From Methylomicrobium lacus_A (GTDB taxonomy: Bacteria; Pseudomonadota; Gammaproteobacteria; Methylococcales; Methylomonadaceae): a stretch of DNA of 64,000 nt. The notes under the pieces were generated by a model. It was not told where the DNA came from, did not search any database, and worked only from the letters and a program-made list of their open reading frames with translations. Shown here in pieces: positions 16,507-24,833 of the stretch (the stretch's first letter is position 1; every line of letters begins with the position of its first letter). The DNA lies in contig NZ_CP169217.1 of the NCBI RefSeq assembly GCF_041897535.1, positions 1,550,001 through 1,614,000 of the forward strand, given 5' to 3'. Both the position numbers and the translations under genes were made by a program.

Positions 16507-17688
16507 ATGGCAAAACCATTAATACAATTGGCACTGGATTCTCTGGATTTCGACCAAACCCTCAGCCTCGCCGAACAAACGGCGCCTTATGTCGATATTT
16601 TCGAAATCGGTACGCCCTGTATCAAGCACAACGGCGTCGAACTGGTCAGAACCTTGCGGGAAAAGTTTCCGGACAAACTGATCCTGGTCGACCTGAAGAC
16701 GATGGACGCAGGCGAATACGAAGCGACGCCTTTTTATGCGGCAGGCGCTGACATTTGCACCGTGCTCGGCGTATCCGGGCTCGCGACGATCGGCGGCGTG
16801 ATCAAGGCGGCCCAGGCGCACAATGCCGAGGTGCAGATCGACCTGATCAATGTGCCCGATAAAGCCGCCTGCGCGCGCGCCGCGGCCGAACTCGGCGCGC
16901 AGATCATCGGCGTGCACACCGGTCTCGACGCGCAAGCGGCCGGCCAAACGCCGTTCGGTGATCTGCAAGAGATCGCCGACCTGGGCCTCGATGTCAGAAT
17001 CTCGGTCGCGGGCGGCATCAAGCCTGCCACCATCGATCAAGTCGTCAAGGCCGGCGCGGACATCATCGTGGTCGGCGCGGCGATTTACGGCGCCCCTTGC
17101 CCGGCGACGGCCGCCAAACAGATCCGTCAGCTCGTGGACGGCACCATCGGCTCGCCGCATCAAACCCTGATCCTCAATAAAATCAAATCGATCCTGGAAG
17201 CGACCGACGACAACCTGCCGGTCAAGCTGACCCACATGCTCGATAACGCCAAGCGCGTCTATGTATCGGGCGCGGGACGTTCCGGCCTGGTTTGCCGCTT
17301 CTTCGCGATGCGGTTGATGCACAGCGGCTATGATGTCAGCGTGGTCGGCGAAATCGTGACCCCGAGCATCAAAAAAGGCGATCTGTTGATCATCATTTCC
17401 GGCTCCGGCGAAACCGAACAGTTGATCGCGTTCACGAAGAAAGCCCGCGAAATCGGCGCGCAAATCTGCCTGATCACCGCGAAGAGCGGCTCGACGATCG
17501 GCGAAATGTCCGACGAGGTGATCCAGATCGGAAGCCCTGACCAATACGGCAAGGTCGTCGGCATGCCGATGGGTACGGTGTTCGAACTGTCGACCCTGTC
17601 TTTCCTCGAAGCGTTAGTATCGCATCTGATCCACGAAAAAGGCATCGCCGAAGAAGTGATGAGATACCGGCACGCGAACCTCGAATAA
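16507..17688 (+). CDS. hps-phi: fused 3-hexulose-6-phosphate synthase / 6-phospho-3-hexuloisomerase
   Basis: The 393-residue bifunctional enzyme performs the first two steps of the ribulose monophosphate cycle: formaldehyde + ribulose-5-phosphate to hexulose-6-phosphate, then isomerisation to fructose-6-phosphate. Residues 1-~205 are the HPS barrel (QLALDSLDFDQTL, EIGTPCIKHNG, LVDLKTMDAGEYE, GVHTGLDAQAAG, SVAGGIKPATI). Residues ~220-393 are the SIS-fold isomerase (VYVSGAGRSGLVCRFFAMRL, LIIISGSGETEQLI, GTVFELSTLSFLEAL). A longer frame opens upstream, but the ATG at 16507 has a proper ribosome-binding site and the family start. Methanotrophs usually also carry separate hps and phi genes, which are not in this window. 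Confidence 0.96.
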   Translation: MAKPLIQLALDSLDFDQTLSLAEQTAPYVDIFEIGTPCIKHNGVELVRTLREKFPDKLILVDLKTMDAGEYEATPFYAAGADICTVLGVSGLATIGGVIKAAQAHNAEVQIDLINVPDKAACARAAAELGAQIIGVHTGLDAQAAGQTPFGDLQEIADLGLDVRISVAGGIKPATIDQVVKAGADIIVVGAAIYGAPCPATAAKQIRQLVDGTIGSPHQTLILNKIKSILEATDDNLPVKLTHMLDNAKRVYVSGAGRSGLVCRFFAMRLMHSGYDVSVVGEIVTPSIKKGDLLIIISGSGETEQLIAFTKKAREIGAQICLITAKSGSTIGEMSDEVIQIGSPDQYGKVVGMPMGTVFELSTLSFLEALVSHLIHEKGIAEEVMRYRHANLE

Positions 17689-17751
17689 GCGCCGGCGCCT
17701 GGAAGCCATGGCGAGTCAAAGCCGGCTTCGGCATTGACAACGGTGTTTAGG

Positions 17752-17780
17752 GCGTTGGCCGCGGCATTCGCGGCCAACGC
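17752..17780. terminator. strong hairpin after hps-phi
   Basis: GCGTTGGCCGCG (17752-17763) and CGCGGCCAACGC (17769-17780) form a perfect 12-bp stem with a 5-base loop, 64 bases after the hps-phi stop. It lacks a U-run on the plus strand, so it may be a weak terminator or an mRNA-stabilising hairpin. Confidence 0.5.
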
Positions 17781-17864
17781 CTCGCTCCTTCCCCAAGCTT
17801 CCTGCCTGCGAAATTTCGACGTTTTTTTGCAGCCGTCGTTAATAACCCCAACCAGAGAACAACG

Positions 17865-18878
17865 ATGACCAACAGAACCAAACTACGCTGGGGCATCCTT
17901 GGCGCGGCGCGCATCAACGAGCGCCTGTTGCCGGCGATCGTCGAAGCGGAAAACGCGGAACTCGTTGCGATAGCGAGCCGCAGGCCCGGCGCGGCGGCCG
18001 AAACGCTGGCCAAATACGGTCCGAGCCAAACCGAGGCGCGCGCCTATGACGATCTTGAAGACCTGTTGAACGACACCGAAGTCGATGCGGTGTATTTGCC
18101 GATGGCCAATCACGAACATGCCCACTGGGCGCTGCGCGCGATCGAAGCCGGCAAACATGTGCTCTGCGAGAAGCCGATGGCCTTGTCGGCGGACGACATC
18201 AGCGCGATCGAAACCGCCGCGCGCCGCCATAAGGTCACCGTGATGGAAGGCTTCATGTACCGCTTTCATCCCCAACATGCCCGCGTGCTGGAACTGGTCA
18301 AATCGGGCCTGTTCGGCGAAGTCCGCTCGGTGCGCGCGACCTATTCGTTCATGATGCGTCCGGCGCGCATGTACCGGCTCGAACAGCCGGTCGAAAACGG
18401 CGGCGGCGCCTTATGGGACATCGGCTGTTACGCGGTGCATTCGGCGCGGATGTTTTTCGAGGATGCGCCGATTGCGGTGACGGCCGTTTCGAGTTATGTC
18501 GGCAGCGGCGCCGATATTTCGAGCAGCGGCGTGATCGATTTCGGCCGCGGCCGCTTTGCGCAATTCGACTTCAGTTTCGAACGCGCGCGCCGCTCCGAAT
18601 ACGAAGTGATCGGCAGCAAAGGCGGCATCAAATGCCACACGGTCTGGCAATTGCCGGGCGACATCCCGATCATTTCCTGGTGGACCGAAGACGGCCGCCA
18701 ATGCGAGGAAAGACTGCCGCCGGCGAATCATTTCCGCCTCGAGATAGAACATTTCAGCGATTGCGTGTTAAAGGGCCGGGAACCCGCACTGTCGCTGGAT
18801 GACGCGAAGGATAACTGCAGGATTCTCGAAGCCGTGCTGCAGTCGGCCGCCGAAGGCAGGCTGATCAAACTGGCTTAA
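17865..18878 (+). CDS. Gfo/Idh/MocA-family oxidoreductase
   Basis: This 337-residue NAD(P)-dependent dehydrogenase has an N-terminal Rossmann fold (LRWGILGAARINERLLPAI, with the Gly-rich loop), VYLPMANHEHAHWALRAIEAG, and the conserved active-site region HVLCEKPMALSADD with the EKP lysine. The C-terminal domain contains EGFMYRFHPQHARV and GGGALWDIGCYAVHSARMFF, with a probable catalytic His. Members oxidise or reduce sugars, inositols or related polyols; the substrate cannot be told from sequence alone. It is a single gene, 36 bases before the rubredoxin gene. Confidence 0.88.
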   Translation: MTNRTKLRWGILGAARINERLLPAIVEAENAELVAIASRRPGAAAETLAKYGPSQTEARAYDDLEDLLNDTEVDAVYLPMANHEHAHWALRAIEAGKHVLCEKPMALSADDISAIETAARRHKVTVMEGFMYRFHPQHARVLELVKSGLFGEVRSVRATYSFMMRPARMYRLEQPVENGGGALWDIGCYAVHSARMFFEDAPIAVTAVSSYVGSGADISSSGVIDFGRGRFAQFDFSFERARRSEYEVIGSKGGIKCHTVWQLPGDIPIISWWTEDGRQCEERLPPANHFRLEIEHFSDCVLKGREPALSLDDAKDNCRILEAVLQSAAEGRLIKLA

Positions 18879-18913
18879 TACAGAGCAATTTTAACCACAG
18901 ACGAGGGGCAAAC

Positions 18914-19084
18914 ATGCCGGATTACAAGAAATACCACTGTATGGAATGCGAGCACATTTACGATGAAGCCAAAGGCGATCCGGACAGCGGCATCGCGCCC
19001 GGCACCCGCTGGGAAGACATTCCGGACGATTGGGAATGCCCGATCTGCGGCGCCCCGAAAAGCTTTTTCAAGCTGCTCGAATAA
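18914..19084 (+). CDS. rubredoxin
   Basis: This 56-residue iron protein has both CxxC knuckles, CMECEHIYD (Cys9, Cys12) and CPICGAPKS (Cys42, Cys45), plus the family middle GIAPGTRWEDIPDDWECP. Rubredoxins carry single electrons to oxygenases, peroxide or NO reductases. Its partner is not obvious here; the upstream oxidoreductase is not a known partner type. The 14 bases at its 3' end overlap the end of a decayed minus-strand gene. Confidence 0.95.
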   Translation: MPDYKKYHCMECEHIYDEAKGDPDSGIAPGTRWEDIPDDWECPICGAPKSFFKLLE

Positions 19085-19334
19085 CCTTTTCCTTTTGCCG
19101 TAGCGCCCGATAGAAAAGATAAGGCGCTACGGCCGCGATCAAATGCTTCAGCAACCCCCAATAACGGCGCGAAGAGCGCTCGCGCCGCCCGCCTCGAAAT
19201 GTATTCTCCGACGATCGCACCGAACAACGCCATGAAGGCTATCGTCATCGGCAACCTGTCCCAGACCAATGTCCGATTATCCGGATACAGAGATAATAGG
19301 AAGAGCCGATTCCGGTCAGGAATACGCCGCCGAA
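19071..19334 (-). pseudogene. remnant of a ceramidase-like membrane protein gene
   Basis: Three minus-strand pieces in different frames match successive parts of the alkaline-ceramidase-like (CREST superfamily) membrane proteins. FGGVFLTGIGSSYY starts at 19334. After a one-base frameshift come YPDNRTLVWDRLPMTIAF and GAIVGEYISRRAARALFAPLL. Then, after a shift and an apparent internal deletion near 19145, GLLKHLIAAVAPYLFYRALRQ ends at a TGA at 19071. The 5' end and the middle, including the expected metal-binding residues, are missing. The order of pieces supports decay by deletion of one ancestral gene. Identification rests on memory of the family, without a database search. Confidence 0.6.
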
Positions 19335-19335
19335 T

Positions 19336-19989
19336 TTACTCCAAACAATGCCGATCATCATGGCGCGGATTATTGACCCGGTCGCTGACCGGATACAGGC
19401 GCATCCCGCCATAGTCAGGATTCGCCAAGAGTTGATCCAGACTCTGCCGCGACTGCCTGGGATCCAGCCAGAAGCGGTACTGTTCGGCGCCGATAATCAC
19501 CGGCATCCGCTCATGAATCGGCTGCATCAATCCATTCGCGGCGGCCGTGATGATCGTGCAGGAATACAGCGTGTTGGCGCCATGCTCCCAATGCTCCCAA
19601 AGCCCCGCGAAGGCGAATAATTGACTGTCCTCGCGGCAGATATGATAGGCCTGCTTGCCGTTTTCGGTCTTCTGCCATTCATAGAAGCCGGTCGCCGGAA
19701 TCAGGCAGCGCCGCTTGTGATAAGCCGCCTTGAACGACGGTTTGTCGCCGAGCGTTTCGGCCCTGGCATTGATCAGCGAATGCCCGATCTTGCTGTCCTT
19801 GGCCCAGGAAGGCACCAGCCCCCAATCGAGGCTGACCGCGCTAAGGCCGTTCCGATCCGGCTGCACGATGCCGAGAATTTTTTGCCCTGGCGCGATGTTG
19901 TAACTGATCTTATAGCCCGGCACCTGCTCCAGACCGAAGGTTTCGATCAATTGTTCGGGCGTTGCGAGCATATTAAAGCGTCCGCACAT
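19336..19989 (-). CDS. SRAP domain protein (HMCES/YedK-like)
   Basis: The 217-residue SRAP family protein shields abasic sites in single-stranded DNA by forming a thiazolidine crosslink through Cys2. The start is fixed by this chemistry: the ATG at 19989 gives MCGRFNMLATPEQL with Cys2, while upstream in-frame starts would bury it. Other family residues are seen in ISYNIAPGQ, WGLVPSW, INARAET, CLIPATGFYEW (catalytic Glu) and PIHERMPVII (catalytic His). It precedes the ceramidase-like remnant, which begins right after its stop. Confidence 0.92.
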   Translation of the reverse strand: MCGRFNMLATPEQLIETFGLEQVPGYKISYNIAPGQKILGIVQPDRNGLSAVSLDWGLVPSWAKDSKIGHSLINARAETLGDKPSFKAAYHKRRCLIPATGFYEWQKTENGKQAYHICREDSQLFAFAGLWEHWEHGANTLYSCTIITAAANGLMQPIHERMPVIIGAEQYRFWLDPRQSRQSLDQLLANPDYGGMRLYPVSDRVNNPRHDDRHCLE

Positions 19990-20107
19990 CATCAATCTCC
20001 ATCGCAATAGACAGTCCCGCCGTCAGGGAAACGTCAAATTTCACAAGGTAAAACGGCTCATTCGCGGTAAAATAGCAGGCTTTAATTTTTTTCACCAGAG
20101 AATCATT

Positions 20108-20515
20108 ATGAACCAAGAGAGCATCAAGCTGATTCAAAACTATTATGCCGCTTTCAACGCCGGCGACATGGATACCTTTTTGAGCCTGTTGACCGATGAC
20201 GTGATCCACGACATCAACCAGGGCAAGCGCGAAATCGGCAAGGATGCGTTCAAGCAGTTCATGGCCTGCATGAACCACAACTACAAGGAACAACTGGTCG
20301 ATATGGTGATCATGGCGAGCGAAGACGGCAAACGCGCCGCGGCCGAATTTGTGGTGCTCGGCGAATATCTGCAAACCGACGAAGGCCTGCCCGCCGCGAA
20401 CGGCCAGAAATACCGTCTGCCGGCCGGCGCTTTTTTTGATATCCGTGATAACAAGGTCGCGCGGATCACGAACTATTACAACCTGAACGACTGGATCGCG
20501 CAGGTTGGCGGTTAA
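20108..20515 (+). CDS. SnoaL/NTF2-like protein (ketosteroid isomerase-related)
   Basis: The 135-residue protein has the NTF2-like cone fold pattern: IKLIQNYYAAFNAGDMDTFLSLLTDDV at the N-terminus, HDINQGKREIGKDAFKQFM, and the closing strands AGAFFDIRDNKVARITNYYNL. Proteins of this type are small-molecule isomerases, hydrolases or binding proteins; the substrate is not predictable. It stands alone, divergent from the SRAP gene (118 bases between starts). Confidence 0.82.
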   Translation: MNQESIKLIQNYYAAFNAGDMDTFLSLLTDDVIHDINQGKREIGKDAFKQFMACMNHNYKEQLVDMVIMASEDGKRAAAEFVVLGEYLQTDEGLPAANGQKYRLPAGAFFDIRDNKVARITNYYNLNDWIAQVGG

Positions 20516-20602
20516 ATTTTAGCGGAAGTTGGGTTAACGACGGATCTCGCGTTGACCCAACTGATCAAATCCAATGCAGGATTAGCGACCCCATCCACAT
20601 TG

Positions 20603-20884
20603 TTACTGCTGCCCGGGAAATTGCGGCGCTTGTTCTTGCGCATCATCCGGCACGAATCCTGGCGGAATAGCCGCAGCGCCAGACTTTTTCCCTTGCAGGT
20701 TCTGCATAAACAGCGCCCGGACTTTTTCGGCCTGCTCCTCGCGCGTCTTCTCTTCTTCAGCACGAAGCTTCTCCTCAGCCTCCTTTGCAATATTTTCCTG
20801 GTGCGTACGCCAGGCATCGAAGGTAAATTGCGAGGCCAAGCTCCCCAGGAATACCCCGCAGGCAATTTGTAATATTAATTTCAT
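20603..20884 (-). CDS. small membrane-anchored coiled-coil protein
   Basis: The 93-residue product starts at ATG 20884 behind GGGGA. It has a single hydrophobic N-terminal segment (MKLILQIACGVFLGSLASQ) followed by a highly charged helix (ENIAKEAEEKLRAEEEKTREEQAEKVRALF) and a Pro/Gln-rich tail. I do not recognise a family. It probably sits in the inner membrane with a soluble coiled coil. The frame is open further upstream (to 20950), but the ATG chosen gives a normal N-terminus. Confidence 0.6.
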   Translation of the reverse strand: MKLILQIACGVFLGSLASQFTFDAWRTHQENIAKEAEEKLRAEEEKTREEQAEKVRALFMQNLQGKKSGAAAIPPGFVPDDAQEQAPQFPGQQ

Positions 20885-20994
20885 GTCCCCATCCTGATCT
20901 GCCAATAGATTCCTGACCAACATCGAATCGTACCAGATCGAAGCAACCATCTGCTCAATCAGTCAACGCAGTCCTGTTCAGAAATTCATTCAAT

Positions 20995-21027
20995 AAAAAA
21001 GGCCTCCCTCTTTCGAGAAAGGCCTTT
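20995..21027 (-). terminator. rho-independent terminator of the HbpS-like gene
   Basis: On the minus strand AAGGCC and GGCCTT form a stem around a Ser/Arg-codon-free loop, followed by a run of six T (plus-strand AAAAAA at 20995-21000). It lies 20 bases after the stop at 21048. Confidence 0.75.
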
Positions 21028-21047
21028 CCTTCATTTATCGTCTACGA

Positions 21048-21884
21048 TTAATGCTTCTTGTTGCCTTCTATCGCGCCGCCATCGTTAGCATCGGTGGGAT
21101 TGTTAAGGCATGTGGCATGACCAAAACCGCTCTTGCTACGGAAATTGCCATTCGAACCCACGATGTCCTGTATCATTGCATCGTCCTTTCCTTTATTCGC
21201 TACGCCGGCCGGAACATGATCAAGACCCAGTTGGTTGCGAATCTTCCAAGCAACCACATGATCTGTGCAGGACGTGTCGCCAGAAACACCAATGGCTCCA
21301 ACTTTCCGTATTCCCCCGGCAGCATTGCCATTGTCGTCAACATACAATGCCAGACCACCACCAAAGATATTCACACCGCCGATGCGGTTATTTACTAAAG
21401 GATCAGTGGTTCCAGATCCCCAGGTAGAGGCATCACCGTCGTAAGCAATGGTCGCATCAACCGGGTTGCTGTGCTGCAACCCGTAGAGGCTGCCCCATGG
21501 CTGTACGGCGCTGAACAGATTGGCAGTAGATAATGGGAAAGCGTCATGGCTGAAAGCATTGGCGGTATTGGCCTTTTGCGCGGAAATGACGCGGCTGCCC
21601 AGCCAAGCCTCGCCACTAAAACCTTCTACATCGGATGCGCCGGCCGAATTCACCACGGAACAGACAACGCCGGTGTTGTCCACGATGGTCACCCACATTG
21701 GAAAGCCGAGACCTCCATTCGGCGTTGAGCCAACAGGAACTACACTCGCCGCTTTTTGTTGCAGCACGCCTACTGCAGTCACGAGAGCGGGGTCGCTGCA
21801 CGGAACTGCCGCCACAGCCATCGCCTGATTGGAAGCGAAGCCTAAGCCCGCCAGGATCATTGAACCGATTACTTTACGTTTCAT
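21048..21884 (-). CDS. secreted GlcG/HbpS family haem-binding-like protein
   Basis: The 278-residue protein begins with a signal peptide (MKRKVIGSMILAGLGFASNQAMA). The GlcG/HbpS (DUF336) domain follows: PMWVTIVDNTGVVCSVV, AWLGSRVISAQKANTANAF, GGVNIFGGGLALYVDDNG, KVGAIGVSGDTSCTDHVVAW. HbpS-type members bind haem outside the cell; GlcG members are linked to glycolate use. Here the insertions and several Cys residues suggest a periplasmic or exported variant with disulphides. It is a single gene with its own terminator. The function in this organism is unknown. Confidence 0.75.
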   Translation of the reverse strand: MKRKVIGSMILAGLGFASNQAMAVAAVPCSDPALVTAVGVLQQKAASVVPVGSTPNGGLGFPMWVTIVDNTGVVCSVVNSAGASDVEGFSGEAWLGSRVISAQKANTANAFSHDAFPLSTANLFSAVQPWGSLYGLQHSNPVDATIAYDGDASTWGSGTTDPLVNNRIGGVNIFGGGLALYVDDNGNAAGGIRKVGAIGVSGDTSCTDHVVAWKIRNQLGLDHVPAGVANKGKDDAMIQDIVGSNGNFRSKSGFGHATCLNNPTDANDGGAIEGNKKH

Positions 21885-22111
21885 GTATACTTTTCCCCAA
21901 CAATTATTTTTATTTAAGTAAACGCCCGGCCTAAGTGGACGCCCTCCCTCTTCATGGAAAGTTAGCCGTCAACGTCTTGCTCGAAAACAACATCGATGAA
22001 CCCGCTAACTTCAGATAAAATAGTACCGCTCGTTAAGAATGTCAATATAAGCAAAACTAAAGAAATGCTTTTTGACGCCTTCATTTTTAGCACAAATTCT
22101 ACTGAAATACT

Positions 22112-22759
22112 GTGAAAATATACCAGCTTGTTCTCGCGATTGTATTTTTGGCCGTGGCAATAACGCTTGCCATCTACGCAACCGAAATAAAAGAAAGCCT
22201 TTTTGGATTAACTTCTCCGCCAGAAACCGCTCAAAGCTCCAACGAAAAGCCCTTAGCGAAGCCGCAAGCCGAGGCGCAGCCCGGCGCAATCAACCAACTG
22301 CTGCAGCAAAACCCGGAGTCCTCGACTGGAATTCCGGCATCTGACATGGCTTCGGATACCGATGCCGACGACATGGAGGCATTGCAGGAAGCCTTGAACG
22401 ACTTTTATTCTTCCGCCGACGCAGAAGACCGCGAAGCCGCGTTGATGACCTTGGGCGAATACCCCGATCCGAAAGCCAAGGAGGCGATTCTCTATGCGCT
22501 GAATGACCCGGAAGACAGTGTCCGCGAACAGGCGGTCAGTCAAATCAGCGCGTGGGAAGATGAAAAGGAACGTCAGCAAATGCTGCTGACCGCGCTGAGC
22601 AACGACAAACCCGACATCGTGGTGCTGGCACTGGAATCGGTCTCCGAACTTGACGACCCGGCGCTGATGCAGAAAATCAAGGAATTGAGCACCGATAAAA
22701 ACGAAGATGTCGCCGAGGCCGCGAAAACCGCGCTCGAAATGGCGGAGGACTTCGAATAA
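22112..22759 (+). CDS. membrane-anchored HEAT-repeat protein
   Basis: The 215-residue protein has an N-terminal membrane helix (YQLVLAIVFLAVAITLAIYA), a low-complexity linker, and from about residue 95 a set of HEAT-like helical pairs (REAALMTLGEYPDPKAKEAI, LYALNDPEDSVREQAVSQI, LALESVSELDDPALMQKI, EDVAEAAKTALEMAED). HEAT repeats are protein-protein interaction scaffolds. The start is GTG at 22112 with a poor ribosome-binding site. The 21885-22111 gap before it holds no recognisable gene. Confidence 0.72.
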   Translation: MKIYQLVLAIVFLAVAITLAIYATEIKESLFGLTSPPETAQSSNEKPLAKPQAEAQPGAINQLLQQNPESSTGIPASDMASDTDADDMEALQEALNDFYSSADAEDREAALMTLGEYPDPKAKEAILYALNDPEDSVREQAVSQISAWEDEKERQQMLLTALSNDKPDIVVLALESVSELDDPALMQKIKELSTDKNEDVAEAAKTALEMAEDFE

Positions 22760-22811
22760 CCCCTGCGCCTGACCGATTGCCGGAAGCCCGATCCGGCAAT
22801 CGGTCACCCCG

Positions 22812-24710
22812 TCACTTCCCAACGATCCACTTCACATGCGCGATCATGTCCTGGAGCGAATGTTCCCGGATCGTCTGCATCAGTTCTTTCACCTTGAACG
22901 CATGATGCCGTTCGTATGCGACCCCATGTTGCGGCTTGTCGGCCAAACCGGTCGCACGGGCATGTTCGACGAAGCCGCTGTTTTTCCAGAAGAACGCGCC
23001 CGGCATCGTGGTCGGAATCACCAACACGAAGAACAGCGAGCGGCCGAAAGCACTGCTGGTCAGCATCGTGACCGTCAAAAGCATTAGCCCTGCAATGGCG
23101 CTGAAGCCTGATGCCCCGGCTGTTGCGAGCGAAATGGCCAAAAGCAGGCTGAAACCGAGCAAGGCGTTCCTGAACAGATAGGAAAAGCCGTACTGCGTGA
23201 CTTGCCGGTAATGAGACGCCGCACCTTCGTTGCCTAATGCCTGCATGTCGCGGGCGTGGATGATCAGCCCTGCGCCTTCGAGCGCCAGGCCGGCAGCGAT
23301 CACCGCGAACAACACCGGCAAGGCGGGCGCGCTCGACGGCAGCGCGAACAGGCCGGCGACCGCGATCATCAATGCGCCGAGACTCAGCATCGACCCTCCG
23401 AACGCGGAGCCGGTCTGCCAGTGGTTCCAGAACGGCCGCGCCGGAATCCGGTACAGTTTGTACATATAAAAGAGGCCGACCGCGCCGCCCAGGACCGCGG
23501 CGAAGGCAGAGACCTGCGCCAAAAATTGCAGCAAGCCGTTGTCGAACCATGTCAGCGCCGCATAACCCAAAAGGCCGCTATAAAACAGCGACACACCGGC
23601 GATTTCGCGGCTGACCGGCGACAGCCTCAGGTTGTTGAAGCCCCGGTAGAAGCGGTGCGGCTTGCCGAGGTGCATGTTCAGCTTGAACAGGCCGATCGTC
23701 GAGATCAGCACCATCATCACCGTCAAGGGCAACTTCACGGCGGGAGATTGTAAAATTGCCAGCGCCTCGATGCCGAACCAGCCGCTCAGGATCAGCATCA
23801 GGAACGCGCCGACCGTCGCCTGCGTGCTCAAGGTGAAGATCACGTGCGCGCTTTCGTGGCTGGTCAGCAGTTTCTTCAAATTCCAGTGCTTCTCCCTGCC
23901 TAGTTTCTCATCGACGACCGGCCTGAATTTGCCTTCCCGGTCGTCGCGATGATATTTCAACGGCATCGCGTCGGTGCGGGTCATCTCGCGGTGCGTCGTC
24001 CGGGTTTGCTGGAACCGGATGTTCGGATGCGTGATGTCGGTGGTCGGAAAGCCCGGAATCTCGGCCTTCGCCTGCACCCTGCCCTCAGGTATCGTTTCGA
24101 TCACGCCGAAATCGAGCGCGTTGCCGAGACAGGCCGCGACACAGGCCGGTTTCAGGTTCACTTCGAGCCGGTCGACGCACATGTTGCACTTTGATACTTC
24201 GCCCTTGACCGGATCGAGTTGCGGCGCGTTGTAAGGACAGACCCAGGTGCAATAGCCGCAGCCGAAACAGATGTCCGGGTCTTGCAGCACCGCGCCGTAT
24301 TCGGCGAACTTGGTGTAGGCGCGCGTCGGACAGCCCTTCAGGCAGACCGGGTCCTCGCAATGGTTGCAGGCCATCGAGATATTCATGCGGTGATAATCGG
24401 GATAGGTGCCGCCTTCGACGAAGCCGACCGAACGGTAGGCCAGATGAATCGGCACCTCGTTCTTCTCGCTGCACGCCGATTCGCAGGCATGGCAGCCGAT
24501 GCAGTTGTCCGCGTTGAAATAGAAACCGTGCTGTTTGTAGCGGTTCGGATTGTAGCCGACGCCGGCGTCGTTGTTGATGTTCAGGCTCTGGTTTCTGAGC
24601 TCGCTGCCGGACTCGGTCAGTTCGATACTCTGGCCATAGCGGCTCTTGTCCGGTATGTTCTTGCTGTTCAGAAAGGCGTATTTCGGTTCGTCGTTGCGTA
24701 CTTCAAACAT
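22812..24710 (-). CDS. DmsB-DmsC-like fusion: four-cluster ferredoxin plus membrane anchor, probable electron donor to nitrate reductase
   Basis: The 632-residue protein joins two subunits that are separate in DMSO reductase. Residues ~60-235 are a DmsB-type ferredoxin with four Cys clusters (CIGCHACESAC from residue 70, CNHCEDPVCLKGCP, CFGCGYCTWVCP, CNMCVDRL...CVAAC). Residues ~290-600 are a DmsC-type quinol-oxidising anchor with about eight membrane helices (VGAFLMLILSGWFGIEAL, SLFYSGLLGYAAL, LLLAISLATAG and others). It follows nasA by 123 bases, with a repeat in between. The context suggests it passes electrons from quinol to NasA, in place of an NADH-linked NasB subunit. Confidence 0.85.
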   Translation of the reverse strand: MFEVRNDEPKYAFLNSKNIPDKSRYGQSIELTESGSELRNQSLNINNDAGVGYNPNRYKQHGFYFNADNCIGCHACESACSEKNEVPIHLAYRSVGFVEGGTYPDYHRMNISMACNHCEDPVCLKGCPTRAYTKFAEYGAVLQDPDICFGCGYCTWVCPYNAPQLDPVKGEVSKCNMCVDRLEVNLKPACVAACLGNALDFGVIETIPEGRVQAKAEIPGFPTTDITHPNIRFQQTRTTHREMTRTDAMPLKYHRDDREGKFRPVVDEKLGREKHWNLKKLLTSHESAHVIFTLSTQATVGAFLMLILSGWFGIEALAILQSPAVKLPLTVMMVLISTIGLFKLNMHLGKPHRFYRGFNNLRLSPVSREIAGVSLFYSGLLGYAALTWFDNGLLQFLAQVSAFAAVLGGAVGLFYMYKLYRIPARPFWNHWQTGSAFGGSMLSLGALMIAVAGLFALPSSAPALPVLFAVIAAGLALEGAGLIIHARDMQALGNEGAASHYRQVTQYGFSYLFRNALLGFSLLLAISLATAGASGFSAIAGLMLLTVTMLTSSAFGRSLFFVLVIPTTMPGAFFWKNSGFVEHARATGLADKPQHGVAYERHHAFKVKELMQTIREHSLQDMIAHVKWIVGK

Positions 24711-24733
24711 GGTATATCCTGAGTAGGTTCAAC

Positions 24734-24833
24734 ATCGTTCCCACGCTCTGCGTGGGAATGCTGTTTGTACCGCTCCGCGGTACGGGACGCAGAGCGTCCC
24801 AGTCGACATTCCCACGCAGAGCGTGGGAACGAT
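24734..24833. repeat. REP/BIME-like dispersed palindromic repeat
   Basis: The 27-base ends are exact inverted copies of each other (each with GTTCCCACGC and GCGTGGGAA), and two inner hairpins (GTACCGC/GCGGTAC and GGGACGC/GCGTCCC) lie between. It fills the gap between nasA and the dmsBC-like gene. Related elements occur at 34616-34716 and 44453-44525. Confidence 0.85.
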
